Shown: positions 1 through 8,728 of the stretch, in pieces
Numbering within the stretch: the stretch's first letter is position 1
Layout of the letters: every line of letters starts with the position of its first letter
Assembly: GCF_042885655.1 (NCBI RefSeq)
Contig: NZ_JBHVRO010000004.1
Coordinates: forward strand, 62,001-126,000
Direction of reading: 5' to 3'
DNA length: 64,000 bases
DNA from: Psychrobacillus sp042885655
GTDB taxonomy: Bacteria; Bacillota; Bacilli; Bacillales_A; Planococcaceae
Notes under the pieces: model-generated
Told to the model about the DNA's origin: nothing
The model's database searches: none
Seen by the model: the letters and a program-made list of their open reading frames with translations, nothing else
Program-made: the position numbers and the translations under genes

Positions 1-40
1 CATAGGTAAAGGAAGAAAAATCGAAAAGTAGGTTAAAGAA

Positions 41-855
41 ATGGACTTAATTACAGAAAAGCTATTAATGATTTCTTTTTTTATCCTAATTATCCATTCC
101 ATTGAGACATTAGCTTATGCAGTACGGTTAGCGGGTGCACGTGTAAAATTACTAGCTTCGGCTCTATCTCTTTTTAATTTGATGGTGATGGTATCAAGAT
201 TAGCAAATATGATGCAACAACCCTTCACAGGAAGTCTGATTGATACAGCACCGAAAGAGAATACGCTAGAGTTTGTAGAAAATCAATATCGTATTATTAT
301 TGGTTCTGCTTCAATAGGGACACTGCTAGGAATTCTTTTATTACCGACTTTTGTTGCAATCTTTACGCGTGCAATTATTCATTTGTCGGAGGAAAGAGGA
401 TCAATACCTGCATTATTTAAAAAAGGCTTGAGCCTTGAGTACTTCAAGCGAGGCATTAAACATCTTCGTATGCCTAGTTTTTCATACTTGAAGGGAATTA
501 GCTGGAGAGATATACCTCTTAAATTATTTATAATCAATGTATTCATTACTGCAATTTATACGATTGGTGTGCTTTCCGCTTTATATGCCGCTTTATTGGC
601 ACCAGAAAGAGCAACAACTGCGATTATGGCTTCCGGATTGTAAACGGTGTTGCGACGATTTTACTCATTATTTTTATTGACCCTAAAATTTCAATTCTTG
701 CAGATGATGTCATTAATCAAAGAGGAAGCCATCTAAATTTAAAAAGAGCTTCGGTTATGATGATGAGTTCTCGTTTCCTAGGAACTTTATTAGCCCAAAT
801 ATTATTTATACCAGGGGCGAATTATATCGCGTGGTTTACTAAATTCATTGCTTAA
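41..855 (+). pseudogene. amj: Lipid II flippase Amj, frameshifted
   Basis: The product resembles Amj (B. subtilis YdaH), a membrane lipid II flippase that acts beside MurJ in peptidoglycan synthesis. The first frame gives 200 residues with several hydrophobic segments and stops at TAA 641-643, just after Ala-Ser-Gly. Shifting frame at about 637 restores a typical Amj C-terminus (Ile-Val-Asn-Gly-Val-Ala, then Asp-Pro-Lys-Ile-Ser-Ile-Leu-Ala-Asp-Asp) ending at TAA 853-855. One missing base near 636 (GG-ATT instead of GGA-ATT) explains the break; together the pieces have the usual length of about 270 residues. As written the protein would lose its last membrane segments. A sequencing error cannot be excluded. 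Confidence 0.8.
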
Positions 856-957
856 TGTTTATTGGGGACTTTCGTTAAGGCTTCGACTTGCGAAAAGCTA
901 TCTGATAGCCATACAAGAAGAAAACCAAGAAAGTGGTTAACTGAAGAGAGGGATAGT

Positions 958-1521
958 ATGAATATTAATGATTTTATTGAACAGTTCAATGAAAAATATC
1001 CTGATGTTGATAGGTTTGAGGGCGCAACGGATGAAATGGTTGAAGCACATGAAAAAATGCTTGGATATCATCTGCCTATTTCCTTTATTGAGTTTTTAAA
1101 GAGATTTTCTAATGGGATACTCTTATTGGATAGTGAACCAATAGGTGGTGTTAGTAAAGACTCACCTTGTAGTAATGTTAGCAAAGTGAGTAGGATAATC
1201 CCTGACATTCCAAATGAAGTATTAATAGTAGAAACCAACGAAATGATAGAATCCACCCGACTCGTCTCATTTACAATGTTTGATGGTGGCGATTCTTCTA
1301 ACAATCACTGGGTATTCTTATGTGAAGATGGCATTACAAACAATGATTATAGAGTCGGGTTTATTAGTCAGATATCAAATAAAGTGGTAAAAGTATTAAG
1401 CAATTTTGAAGAATGGCTAACAATATTTTGGAGTAATAATGACGATGAAGAACCGGGAATACCTGTATTCCACGCAATTTATCCAGACTATGATGAAAGG
1501 GGAGTCATACTAGATTCATAA
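958..1521 (+). CDS. SMI1/KNR4 (SUKH) family protein
   Basis: A soluble 187-residue acidic protein with the SUKH layout: an N-terminal amphipathic segment, an 'HLPISFIEFLKRFSNG' type core near residue 37, and a C-terminal 'FEEWLTIFW' segment. SUKH proteins are often immunity proteins against polymorphic toxins, but many stand alone with unknown roles. The open frame extends upstream to 862, but ATG 958 is preceded by AGAGAGGG at good spacing and matches the usual family start. No toxin gene lies beside it in the window. It converges on the LCP gene across a shared terminator. Family call good, role unknown. Confidence 0.7.
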   Translation: MNINDFIEQFNEKYPDVDRFEGATDEMVEAHEKMLGYHLPISFIEFLKRFSNGILLLDSEPIGGVSKDSPCSNVSKVSRIIPDIPNEVLIVETNEMIESTRLVSFTMFDGGDSSNNHWVFLCEDGITNNDYRVGFISQISNKVVKVLSNFEEWLTIFWSNNDDEEPGIPVFHAIYPDYDERGVILDS

Positions 1522-1546
1522 GGTTTAACTTTACTAAGCGAAAAGA

Positions 1547-1579
1547 AAAACGAATCAGTCTAAACGACCGACTCGTTTT
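1547..1579. terminator. Bidirectional terminator between SUKH and LCP genes
   Basis: An imperfect hairpin with outer arm AAAACGA pairing with TCGTTTT and inner pairs interrupted by two mismatches, loop near 1561-1565. It has an A run on one side and a T run on the other, so it can end transcription from both converging genes. It overlaps the stop codon of the minus-strand LCP gene. Confidence 0.7.
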
Positions 1580-2624
1580 ATTCTCCTTTTGATAAATCGT
1601 TCACTTCTTTGGTTGTATTAATATCATTTTGTGCATTTTGTCCGGAGTCATCTAGGTTAAGTTTCAAAATTTCTTTTAATTCGTTTAAGGAATCATCATC
1701 AGGAAAGAAGTACCATATATCCTTCTTTTCCTTCTTATCATATAGCTTTTTATCTATCCCCTCGAGATGTAATTGCTCAATTGGGGATGTTTTTACTTTT
1801 TGATACATTTTAATTAATCCAAAATACTCTGAGGTAGGGATATTTGTTTTTACGTTATTACCAACGTCTCTTATCATATTATCTATTTTTGTAATATTAC
1901 TTAGACTCGTGGCTTTATTTATAACGTCTTGAATTACTTGTTTTTGGCGTGAATTTCGTCCTTTATCGCCTTCTGGATCTTTTTTACGCATACGTACATA
2001 AGCTAGTGCCTCATTACCATTTAGAAACATTGGACCTTTTGTGTATGTTTTCCACTTCAAACTTTCCGTCAGCTGAGCTTTAAATGTAAATGGAACATCT
2101 ACATCGACTCCTCCTACAGTATCAACAATATCTTCAAATCCTTGAAAATCTGTGGAAACATAATAATCGATTGGAATATCTAAGAATTTTTGCAATGTAT
2201 TAATTGTGTAACTTATTCCCCCAGAAGAATACGCATGATTTATTTTATCTTCATAGCCCAACTCTTCTATGTAAACCATTGTGTCCCGTGGAATATTGAC
2301 CATCGATATTTTTTGTGTTTTAGGGTTAACCGTTGCTACAAGGAGCATATCTGAGCGGCCATATTTTTCTTCCTCTTCATGTTCTATACCTGCTAACAAA
2401 ATCGTAAATGAGGAGCCATCTGGTTTGGGATTTAACTCAACATTATTTTCTGTCTCCCCTACTAAAGGCGCATACATTTTGGATGAAGCATTTTTCGTTT
2501 CAAGAGTCAATTTAATTGCAAAAACAATTACACTAGATACTAGTAGCATGGAAACGATAAGTATAGTATATAAAATTTTTCTTTTTTTGGTGGTTTTAAG
2601 TTTGGTAAGTCGTGTTGGAGCCAT
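1578..2624 (-). CDS. LytR-CpsA-Psr (LCP) family cell wall ligase
   Basis: LCP proteins transfer undecaprenyl-linked wall polymers such as teichoic acids to peptidoglycan on the outer membrane face. From ATG 2624 the protein has 348 residues: a short basic cytoplasmic tail, one membrane anchor (about 17-38), a linker, and an LCP domain (about 75-225) with the conserved 'RSDMLLVATV', 'NIPRDTMV' and 'KINHAYSSGG' stretches and an Arg-rich 'YVRMRKKDPEGDKGR' segment that in the family binds the lipid pyrophosphate. The frame extends to 2672, but the start at 2624 has a GTAGGGA ribosome site and gives the normal short N-terminus. It is likely TagT/U/V-like; which polymer it handles cannot be told. 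Confidence 0.85.
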   Translation of the reverse strand: MAPTRLTKLKTTKKRKILYTILIVSMLLVSSVIVFAIKLTLETKNASSKMYAPLVGETENNVELNPKPDGSSFTILLAGIEHEEEEKYGRSDMLLVATVNPKTQKISMVNIPRDTMVYIEELGYEDKINHAYSSGGISYTINTLQKFLDIPIDYYVSTDFQGFEDIVDTVGGVDVDVPFTFKAQLTESLKWKTYTKGPMFLNGNEALAYVRMRKKDPEGDKGRNSRQKQVIQDVINKATSLSNITKIDNMIRDVGNNVKTNIPTSEYFGLIKMYQKVKTSPIEQLHLEGIDKKLYDKKEKKDIWYFFPDDDSLNELKEILKLNLDDSGQNAQNDINTTKEVNDLSKGE

Positions 2625-2808
2625 ATTTTTCCCTACTTTACTTGTAAAATATAATATTACCAAATTATACATAATATTCTTACACTTGTATATGATTAGT
2701 CACATACATGGAATAGGTAAGTAGAACTTGCTAAATGGATTACCCAAAAAGATTCTTTTTGGACAATGGCATATGTTATAGAAAGTAGAAAAGAAGGGGA
2801 TTCGCAAA

Positions 2809-3744
2809 GTGAGGTTTATAAAGCGTTTTGGATTTATAAAGAGCGATACATCCATTTATTTCATGGGAGCGGAAATTCAAAAACAACAATTGGCCCAACG
2901 TGAAAATAAAAACGAAACAGAAACCTATCAACAAATAGATGTTGAAAAATATTTTCGTCCATCCCGTCGCGTCATCTTGAATGACAAATTATTCGGCTAT
3001 CAATTTTTCCAAACCTATTATGATAAAACCTACGATAAAATCAGTCTCCCACCGTCCTTGATGGGTAAACCGGAAAATACACTCCTCAATTATTTCAGTA
3101 TTTTAAGGGAAGCTGCAAATCTAACGAGCAATCTTATTGCAGGTTGCGGAACGGTAGGAGAAGCAAGGATTCCATTTCCGATCGCATACAATTTCTTCAC
3201 TAAAGACTATAAACAAAAAGTCTCCTATTCCACTTATCTATCTTCTTTCGAAGGAATTGGCCATACAAATCTAATAAAATTATATAAACTTCCAAATCAA
3301 AATAGCGACCAACAGATTCAATTCTTCATCGAACTAGAAACGATTAACGAGACAGCGAAAGGCATTTCTGCTTTCGAATATCATTACGGCACTGTTTCAA
3401 TTCTAAAGGAAGAGAGTAATTACAAAATAGATAAAATCGAGTTGATCGGCGAAGATTTTCTATGTGCTGCATATCATGGCTGGCGTCAACAGGGAGAAGA
3501 TGTTGTCGATGTTGAATATGGGAATTGGTGCAAACTAATTAAAAAAAGATTACCAACTAAAATGGATGGTTACGTGAAAACCATTGATATAATTGGTACG
3601 GATGGCAACGATTATCGATTCATCTTCGTCCGATTAACGAACGATACGGATGTGCTAATCTCACAATTAATTAGAAGGAACCAAGGGAAATGGGAGGAGA
3701 CAAAAATAGATCCAACCAAATGTGTAGAAAGCAAAAAACAATGA
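2809..3744 (+). CDS. Conserved hypothetical protein, 311 aa
   Basis: Not recognised. It starts at GTG 2809 behind an AGAAGGGG site. The protein is soluble looking, with no signal peptide or membrane segment, and is rich in aromatic and charged residues. It contains an 'NLIAGCGTVGEARIPFPIAYNFF' like central stretch and an 'AAYHGWRQQGEDVVDVEYGNW' like region near residue 220; neither links it to a family I can name with confidence. It is followed by a hairpin terminator at 3862-3894 and is probably transcribed alone. Coding is supported by length, ribosome site and ordinary codon use. Confidence 0.65.
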   Translation: MRFIKRFGFIKSDTSIYFMGAEIQKQQLAQRENKNETETYQQIDVEKYFRPSRRVILNDKLFGYQFFQTYYDKTYDKISLPPSLMGKPENTLLNYFSILREAANLTSNLIAGCGTVGEARIPFPIAYNFFTKDYKQKVSYSTYLSSFEGIGHTNLIKLYKLPNQNSDQQIQFFIELETINETAKGISAFEYHYGTVSILKEESNYKIDKIELIGEDFLCAAYHGWRQQGEDVVDVEYGNWCKLIKKRLPTKMDGYVKTIDIIGTDGNDYRFIFVRLTNDTDVLISQLIRRNQGKWEETKIDPTKCVESKKQ

Positions 3745-3861
3745 GATTTTAAAGTCATGCTGAAGTTGAGTCTATTTAATATGCCTAGTTCCGAAACCAT
3801 TAGAACCTGGTACTTCAAACAATACAAGATTCATAAAATTTAGCTTTACCCGGCATAAAGT

Positions 3862-3894
3862 AAAACGACTCAGTAATAACAACCGAATCGTTTT
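3862..3894 (+). terminator. Probable terminator after the 311-aa protein
   Basis: Arms AAAACGA and TCGTTTT with extra inner pairs enclose an A-rich loop, followed by a short T run. It resembles the hairpin at 1547-1579 in its outer arms. It lies about 120 bases after the stop codon at 3744. Confidence 0.5.
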
Positions 3895-4033
3895 GATCTA
3901 CTATCCGATTAATCATTTTAAAATAAAAGGAAATATTATTAATTGTACTTACCACTCTTAAGCTCTGCGATAAATAAGCCATCAAACCATGAAAAAATAA
4001 GTACTGTTATAAATGTAGATTTAATTTAATTTT

Positions 4034-4160
4034 TGTTGATTGGAGCGAAAGGTGGCGACTCCAGCGGGAAAAGCGAGAAAGTCGAGACCCCGCAGGAGCA
4101 AAGCGACGAGGAGGGTCGGCCTCGCCCGCGGAACGCGTCCACCTGTAGCGAAAATCAACA
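4034..4160. repeat. GC-rich intergenic repeat with inverted ends
   Basis: A GC-rich block inside the 552-base gap 3745-4296, bounded by inverted ends TGTTGATT and AATCAACA. It holds the family signatures 'GGCGACTCCAGCGGGAA', 'CCCCGCAGGAGC' and 'GCCCGCGGAACGCGTCC'. Related blocks occur at 25148, 28245, 47957, 57417 and 57692. It has no coding capacity. The rest of the gap holds only the terminator at 3862 and AT-rich sequence. Confidence 0.7.
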
Positions 4161-4296
4161 GTGTTATCTGTAAGAGAAAAGTGAACAAAAGTATCCAATT
4201 TAATGATTGATGACGAAGAAATATTAAATAATATTCAGAGAAAAGAGCATGTTAGGATGAAGTAGTTGAATATTTTCATGAAAAGAGGGAGAAAAA

Positions 4297-5445
4297 TTGA
4301 TAGCTTATACACAGCCAATCTATGTGGCAGCCATCTTTTTTGTCATATTAGCATTTATGTTATTTATTCCGTGGCTCATTTATACATATAGAAAATATAG
4401 TTACTTACCCCTTTCTACTACATTAATCACATTTTCATTTGTCTTTTATTTTCTGTCGGCGTTGTTTTTAGTATTGTTGCCGTTGCCAGAAATTCGTGAT
4501 ACTTGTTCGTTACAAAAACCTGATACACAGCATTATTCACTAGTACCATTTCAATTTGTAGCAAATACCTTGGAGAATAGTGGTATTGTCCTGTCACAAC
4601 CAAGTACTTATGTGCTGTTATTTAAACAACCTTCATTTTATCAAGCGCTTTTTAATTTTGTATTATTATTGCCTTTTGGCGTTTATCTACGTTATTTTTT
4701 CCAAGAGAAAAAGAATTGGAGGAAAGCCCTAGGGTTTACGTTCGTATTAACACTATTTTACGAGGTAACACAGGTAACTGGCATTTACGGCATTTATAAT
4801 TGTGCTTATCGAATTTTTGATGTGGATGATTTAATGTTGAATACGGCAGGTGGCGTACTAGGATTTTTTATTGCGCCAGCCGTACTAGCGTTATTTCCTT
4901 CCAGGCAGAGGGTTAATGCGAAAGCAGAAAAATTATTAGCCCTTGATGAAGTAAAATCGATGTCCGTGTTGCTGGCAATTATTATTGATTTATTTATCAG
5001 TAATACGGTAGTCAAACTTGTTTTGAACATGACTAATGCTAATGAGGTTATTGAAATTATTGCAAGTACAATTGCATTTTTTGTATTGTTTTTTATCATT
5101 CCATTGCTTTGGAGTGGACATACAGTTGGTACGAAGATTATGCGCTTTCACTATGACAGTAAAGTAGGTAGGGCAGAAACAAACAAGCGATTGTTTAAAC
5201 GCTTTGGTGCAATTTATGTCATGTACTTTATAACAGTGATTGCAAGTACTTTGAGTAATATGGAAATATCGATGGACTCGCCTTACTATAAGTCATCCGT
5301 ATTTTTAACACTGGGTACTTGGGTTATCTTTATTATTTTAATGATTGTGCTATTCATTCACATTATGTTAGTCGTATTTAGTAAAGAAAAACGCCGTTTC
5401 TACTTCGATGAAGCATCTGATTTATATACAACTAGAAAAAAATAA
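4297..5445 (+). CDS. VanZ-RDD fusion membrane protein
   Basis: A 382-residue membrane protein beginning at TTG 4297 behind GAGGGAG. The N-terminal half (about 1-205) is VanZ-like, with several membrane segments, the 'FNFVLLLPFGVYL' motif, and a 'DVDDLMLNTAGGVLGFF' motif that is diagnostic of VanZ domains. The C-terminal half (about 220-375) is RDD-like, with 'GHTVGTKIMRFH' matching the RDD domain's conserved Gly-Thr-Lys turn. VanZ relatives are linked to glycopeptide and lipoglycopeptide tolerance; the role of RDD domains is poorly known. A strong terminator follows at 5449. Function in the envelope is an inference. Confidence 0.8.
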   Translation: MIAYTQPIYVAAIFFVILAFMLFIPWLIYTYRKYSYLPLSTTLITFSFVFYFLSALFLVLLPLPEIRDTCSLQKPDTQHYSLVPFQFVANTLENSGIVLSQPSTYVLLFKQPSFYQALFNFVLLLPFGVYLRYFFQEKKNWRKALGFTFVLTLFYEVTQVTGIYGIYNCAYRIFDVDDLMLNTAGGVLGFFIAPAVLALFPSRQRVNAKAEKLLALDEVKSMSVLLAIIIDLFISNTVVKLVLNMTNANEVIEIIASTIAFFVLFFIIPLLWSGHTVGTKIMRFHYDSKVGRAETNKRLFKRFGAIYVMYFITVIASTLSNMEISMDSPYYKSSVFLTLGTWVIFIILMIVLFIHIMLVVFSKEKRRFYFDEASDLYTTRKK

Positions 5446-5448
5446 TGT

Positions 5449-5484
5449 AAAACCCGACTTCTATTTAATAGAAGTCGGGTTTTT
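5449..5484 (+). terminator. Rho-independent terminator after VanZ-RDD gene
   Basis: A long perfect hairpin (AAAACCCGACTTCTAT arm, TTA loop) with a T run, starting 4 bases after the stop codon. Confidence 0.9.
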
Positions 5485-5576
5485 GCTTATGAAAGCAAGC
5501 GGAGATGGCTTTTTTCTGCCTTGCAAACACCTGAGGATAATTCCTTTTTGTCTGTTTTTTCTTAGATTTAAGCTTG

Positions 5577-5621
5577 TTGTAAGGTTGGTATAAAAATGCT
5601 GTAAGGATGAGCAATTATAGT
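5577..5621 (+). promoter_or_regulatory. Candidate promoter and response-regulator direct repeats before the ABC operon
   Basis: Two near-identical boxes, TTGTAAGGTTG (5577-5587) and CTGTAAGGATG (5599-5609), lie in tandem with a 22-bp period, two helical turns, upstream of a TATAGT -10-like hexamer at 5616. OmpR-type regulators commonly bind such direct repeats, and one is encoded at 10175-10876. The match of regulator to site is inferred. Confidence 0.4.
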
Positions 5622-5653
5622 ATTAGTATCAACAAAATGAAGAGGTGAAACAA

Positions 5654-6421
5654 ATGGAAACATTATTAAAAGTAGAAAATATAAAAAAAACGTATGGTAA
5701 ATCAAGCGCTTCTTACACAGCGTTAGAAAATATATCATTTGAAATTCATGAAGGGGAGTTTGTAGGCATTATGGGACCTTCTGGAGCGGGGAAGTCAACA
5801 TTGCTTAATATGTTAGCAACAATAGATTCACCCACTGAAGGGAAAATTTATATGAAAGATACGAGTATTCACGATATGAAGGAAGGTGCGCTAGCGGATT
5901 TCAGACGTGATAATCTCGGTTTTATCTTCCAAGATTATAATTTGTTAGACTCATTGACTGTGAAGGAAAATATATTATTACCACTAGCAATTGCGAAAAT
6001 TCCAGCGAAAGAAATTAATAGATTAGTGACTCGTATTGCGAAAGTATTTGGTATTGAAGATTTACTAGCAAAATATCCATATCAGATTTCCGGTGGCCAA
6101 AAGCAAAGAACAGCAGCAGCAAGAGCACTTGTGACAGAGCCTGTGATGATTCTAGCGGACGAGCCAACTGGTGCACTTGATTCAAAATCAGCGACAGATT
6201 TACTGGAAAGCTTAAGTAATTTAAATGCAAACAATAATTCTACCATCATGATGGTAACACATGATGCGTATGCTGCAAGTTTTTGTCGTCGTATTATTTT
6301 CATCAAGGATGGTACGCTTTCAACAGAAATTTACCGTCGTGGGCAAACGCGTAAAGCTTTCTTCCAAGAGATTTTGGATGTCCTTGCAACAATTGGAGGT
6401 GAGGTAGATGACGTTATTTAG
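5654..6421 (+). CDS. BceA-like ABC transporter ATP-binding protein
   Basis: ATPase of a peptide-antibiotic sensing and detoxification transporter of the BceAB/MacB type. The 255-residue chain has Walker A GPSGAGKS (about 41-48), a Q-loop in 'GFIFQDYNLLDSLTV', signature SGGQKQR, Walker B 'VMILADEPTGALDSK' and the H-loop 'MMVTHD'. GTG 5645 is in frame, but ATG 5654 has the better AGAGGTGA ribosome site. It overlaps the permease gene by 14 bases, as is common in bceAB operons. Upstream direct repeats suggest control by the nearby response regulator. Confidence 0.9.
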   Translation: METLLKVENIKKTYGKSSASYTALENISFEIHEGEFVGIMGPSGAGKSTLLNMLATIDSPTEGKIYMKDTSIHDMKEGALADFRRDNLGFIFQDYNLLDSLTVKENILLPLAIAKIPAKEINRLVTRIAKVFGIEDLLAKYPYQISGGQKQRTAAARALVTEPVMILADEPTGALDSKSATDLLESLSNLNANNNSTIMMVTHDAYAASFCRRIIFIKDGTLSTEIYRRGQTRKAFFQEILDVLATIGGEVDDVI

Positions 6422-8324
6422 TCTAGCGAGAAAAAATATTGCACGAAACTTCTCTCAATATTTTTTATACATCGCATCTATGGTTTTTAGTATTGTCATC
6501 TACTTCACATTTGTGACATTAAAATATAGCGATACAATTGTAGAAAAAACGGCTTCTTCTCAAAAACTAGGTTCACTGATGAGTGGTGCCGCAGTCATTC
6601 TAATATTCTTCGTTAGCATATTTATTGCCTACTCGAATTCATTCTTTATGAAGAAAAGAAAAAAAGAAGTGGCATTGTATGCATTACTAGGCGTACGTAA
6701 TCGTCAAATTGGGTTTATGCTTTTTTTTGAAAACTTATTATTAGGTATAGTTTCATTAGTAGTGGGGGTTGTTCTTGGATTCCTTTGTTCAAAAGGATTT
6801 ATGACGATTTTAATTCATTTAATGGGCTATGATGTCATAGCACCATTTACATTTTCGGGACCGGCAGCTTTGAATACCGCGATCGTGTTTCTTACTATCT
6901 TCTTGGTGACATCATTCCAAGGCTATCGTTTAATTTATCAATTTAAACTAATTGATTTATTCCATGCATCGAAAAAAGGAGAAGCTTCCCCTAAACCATC
7001 CATGTTAGTAGCCATTTTTGGAGTATTGTTAATTGCCATCGGTTATTGGTTGGCGCTGCAAGATATTTTTACTTCTAAAGTGTGGCAAGTAGTCGGCTTT
7101 TTAATGATAGCGCTAATCATTTTAACAACAGTCATTGTCGGTACATTTCTATTGTTCCATAGTGTTACAGGCTTTGTGTTAGCTTTGATGAAGAAAAATG
7201 AGAAATGGCTGTGGAAAGGCCTTCATTTAATGACGATTTCACAACTGCTATATCGTATCCGAGGAAATGCTCGTACACTGACCGTCATTGCGGTGTTAAG
7301 TGCTACAACTGTAACAGCAGGCGGAGCGGTATATGGTCTTTATTACAACATAAATGATCAGGTTGGGACCGCTGATCCGAATACTTTTATGTATGAACGA
7401 ACGGAAACTCAAATAGATGAACGAGTCAGCGAAGTACTTCAAAATACAAAGTACGATGAAAACATCGAGGCACTAGCTGTCACGTTTGATACGAGCCAAT
7501 TAAACACTGCATTCAGTAACTCTGATAAAAGAATTTACACGGTTATTAACGAAAAAACATATAACAAATTAGCAGCATTACAACACAAGGAAGGATTAAA
7601 TGTTAAAAAGGACAATGCGGTTATTTTAGATACTGGATATGACAAAAGATTCTCACCTAAATACGAAGGCATAACTATCACGAGTGAGAACAACAACACT
7701 GCAATAACATTCCAAAGCTTTGAAAAACAAACAGTATTAAATGTTGGCACGGCAGGTATTGCGGTCGTAGTATCAAATGATCAATTTAAAACGTTACAAA
7801 AAGAAGGAGCAGCACTACATTATCGTGTCATTGGTATGGATCAAGCTTCTACAGATTTATCAAAAAAGATTGCAAAACAGTTACCTGACGAGGCGTTATT
7901 TTCTAGTGCTCCTCAAGATTTCCAAACAGGCATCGAAAGTGTAGGTTCACTGCTTTTTATCGGAAGTTTCCTTGGTCTTGTATTTTTAGCTGCAACAGGT
8001 AGTATCATTTACTTTAAAGTTTTAACTGAAGCAGAGGAAGATAAATCACAATACAATATGCTTCATAAAATGGGTGTTAGCGCAAAAGAAATGCGTAAAT
8101 CCATTGCATCACAAGTATTTGTCATCTTCTTCGTGCCACTAACAGTAGGTTTATTACACAGTGCTATTGCTTTAAAAGCCTTCTCTAGTTTACTAACAAT
8201 GGACCTAGCAAAACCCGTATTGATCTGGATGATTGCTTATACAGCTATCTACGGACTGTACTATATTTTAACGGTAGCTTCTTACAATCGAATTATCACA
8301 CAAAATAATAAAACAGAAGGATGA
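6408..8324 (+). CDS. BceB-like FtsX-family ABC permease
   Basis: A 638-residue permease with about ten membrane segments and a large extracytoplasmic domain (about residues 310-515) between the seventh and eighth, which is the layout of BceB-type permeases that recognise cell-wall-active peptides and shield undecaprenyl-linked targets. FtsX-like cores are seen near 55-140 and at the C-terminus. It pairs with the ATPase encoded directly upstream and overlaps the YxeA-like gene. The substrate cannot be read from the sequence. Confidence 0.88.
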   Translation: MTLFSLARKNIARNFSQYFLYIASMVFSIVIYFTFVTLKYSDTIVEKTASSQKLGSLMSGAAVILIFFVSIFIAYSNSFFMKKRKKEVALYALLGVRNRQIGFMLFFENLLLGIVSLVVGVVLGFLCSKGFMTILIHLMGYDVIAPFTFSGPAALNTAIVFLTIFLVTSFQGYRLIYQFKLIDLFHASKKGEASPKPSMLVAIFGVLLIAIGYWLALQDIFTSKVWQVVGFLMIALIILTTVIVGTFLLFHSVTGFVLALMKKNEKWLWKGLHLMTISQLLYRIRGNARTLTVIAVLSATTVTAGGAVYGLYYNINDQVGTADPNTFMYERTETQIDERVSEVLQNTKYDENIEALAVTFDTSQLNTAFSNSDKRIYTVINEKTYNKLAALQHKEGLNVKKDNAVILDTGYDKRFSPKYEGITITSENNNTAITFQSFEKQTVLNVGTAGIAVVVSNDQFKTLQKEGAALHYRVIGMDQASTDLSKKIAKQLPDEALFSSAPQDFQTGIESVGSLLFIGSFLGLVFLAATGSIIYFKVLTEAEEDKSQYNMLHKMGVSAKEMRKSIASQVFVIFFVPLTVGLLHSAIALKAFSSLLTMDLAKPVLIWMIAYTAIYGLYYILTVASYNRIITQNNKTEG

Positions 8325-8329
8325 TTGAA

Positions 8330-8683
8330 ATGAAGAAATTTCTAACGATAATCGGTATTTTATTTGTACTAGGAGTAGTAGGTGTCTTTGCATTTACGAA
8401 AATCGACTTTAACCGCATGAACGCCAGCAATTATTATTTACAAATTACAGAGGATGGGGTGCAGCATGACACCAAGCTAGATGATGGTTCAGTGATGACC
8501 TACTATTCTTATAAACTAGATGCTACAAATGCAGATGGGGAAACAATCCCGCTTGAATTCACTGCACATAAAAATCTTCGAAAAGATGCCTATTTGAAAA
8601 TGTACGTAAAAAATGGTGATCAAGTATCGTCATATGATGAAGTAAAATTGGAAGATATTCCGAAAAAAGCACAAAAAAAATAA
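8330..8683 (+). CDS. YxeA family (DUF1093) secreted or anchored protein
   Basis: A 117-residue protein with an N-terminal membrane or signal segment (about 4-24) and a small beta-rich outer domain containing 'YYLQITEDG', 'YSYKLDATNADG' and 'VKNGDQVSSYDEVKLEDIP' stretches typical of YxeA proteins. In B. subtilis yxeA sits beside the yxdLM BceAB-type transporter, as here. ATG 8321 overlaps the permease stop, but ATG 8330 has the AGAAGGA site at 8-base spacing and is preferred. It is the last gene of the operon, before a terminator. Confidence 0.8.
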   Translation: MKKFLTIIGILFVLGVVGVFAFTKIDFNRMNASNYYLQITEDGVQHDTKLDDGSVMTYYSYKLDATNADGETIPLEFTAHKNLRKDAYLKMYVKNGDQVSSYDEVKLEDIPKKAQKK

Positions 8684-8687
8684 GAAA

Positions 8688-8726
8688 GAAGGGCTGTCTC
8701 CAATAGTAAGTGGAGTACAGCCCTTT
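8688..8726. terminator. Terminator between ABC operon and histidine kinase
   Basis: Arms AAGGGCTGT and ACAGCCCTT with a further CTCCA/TGGAG pairing, followed by TTTTCTC on the plus strand. It separates converging operons and may serve both. Confidence 0.8.
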
Positions 8727-8728
8727 TC

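Noticed and set aside
862..957. N-terminal extension of the SUKH protein
   Set aside because: The extension is basic and unlike the family, and ATG 958 has the better ribosome site.
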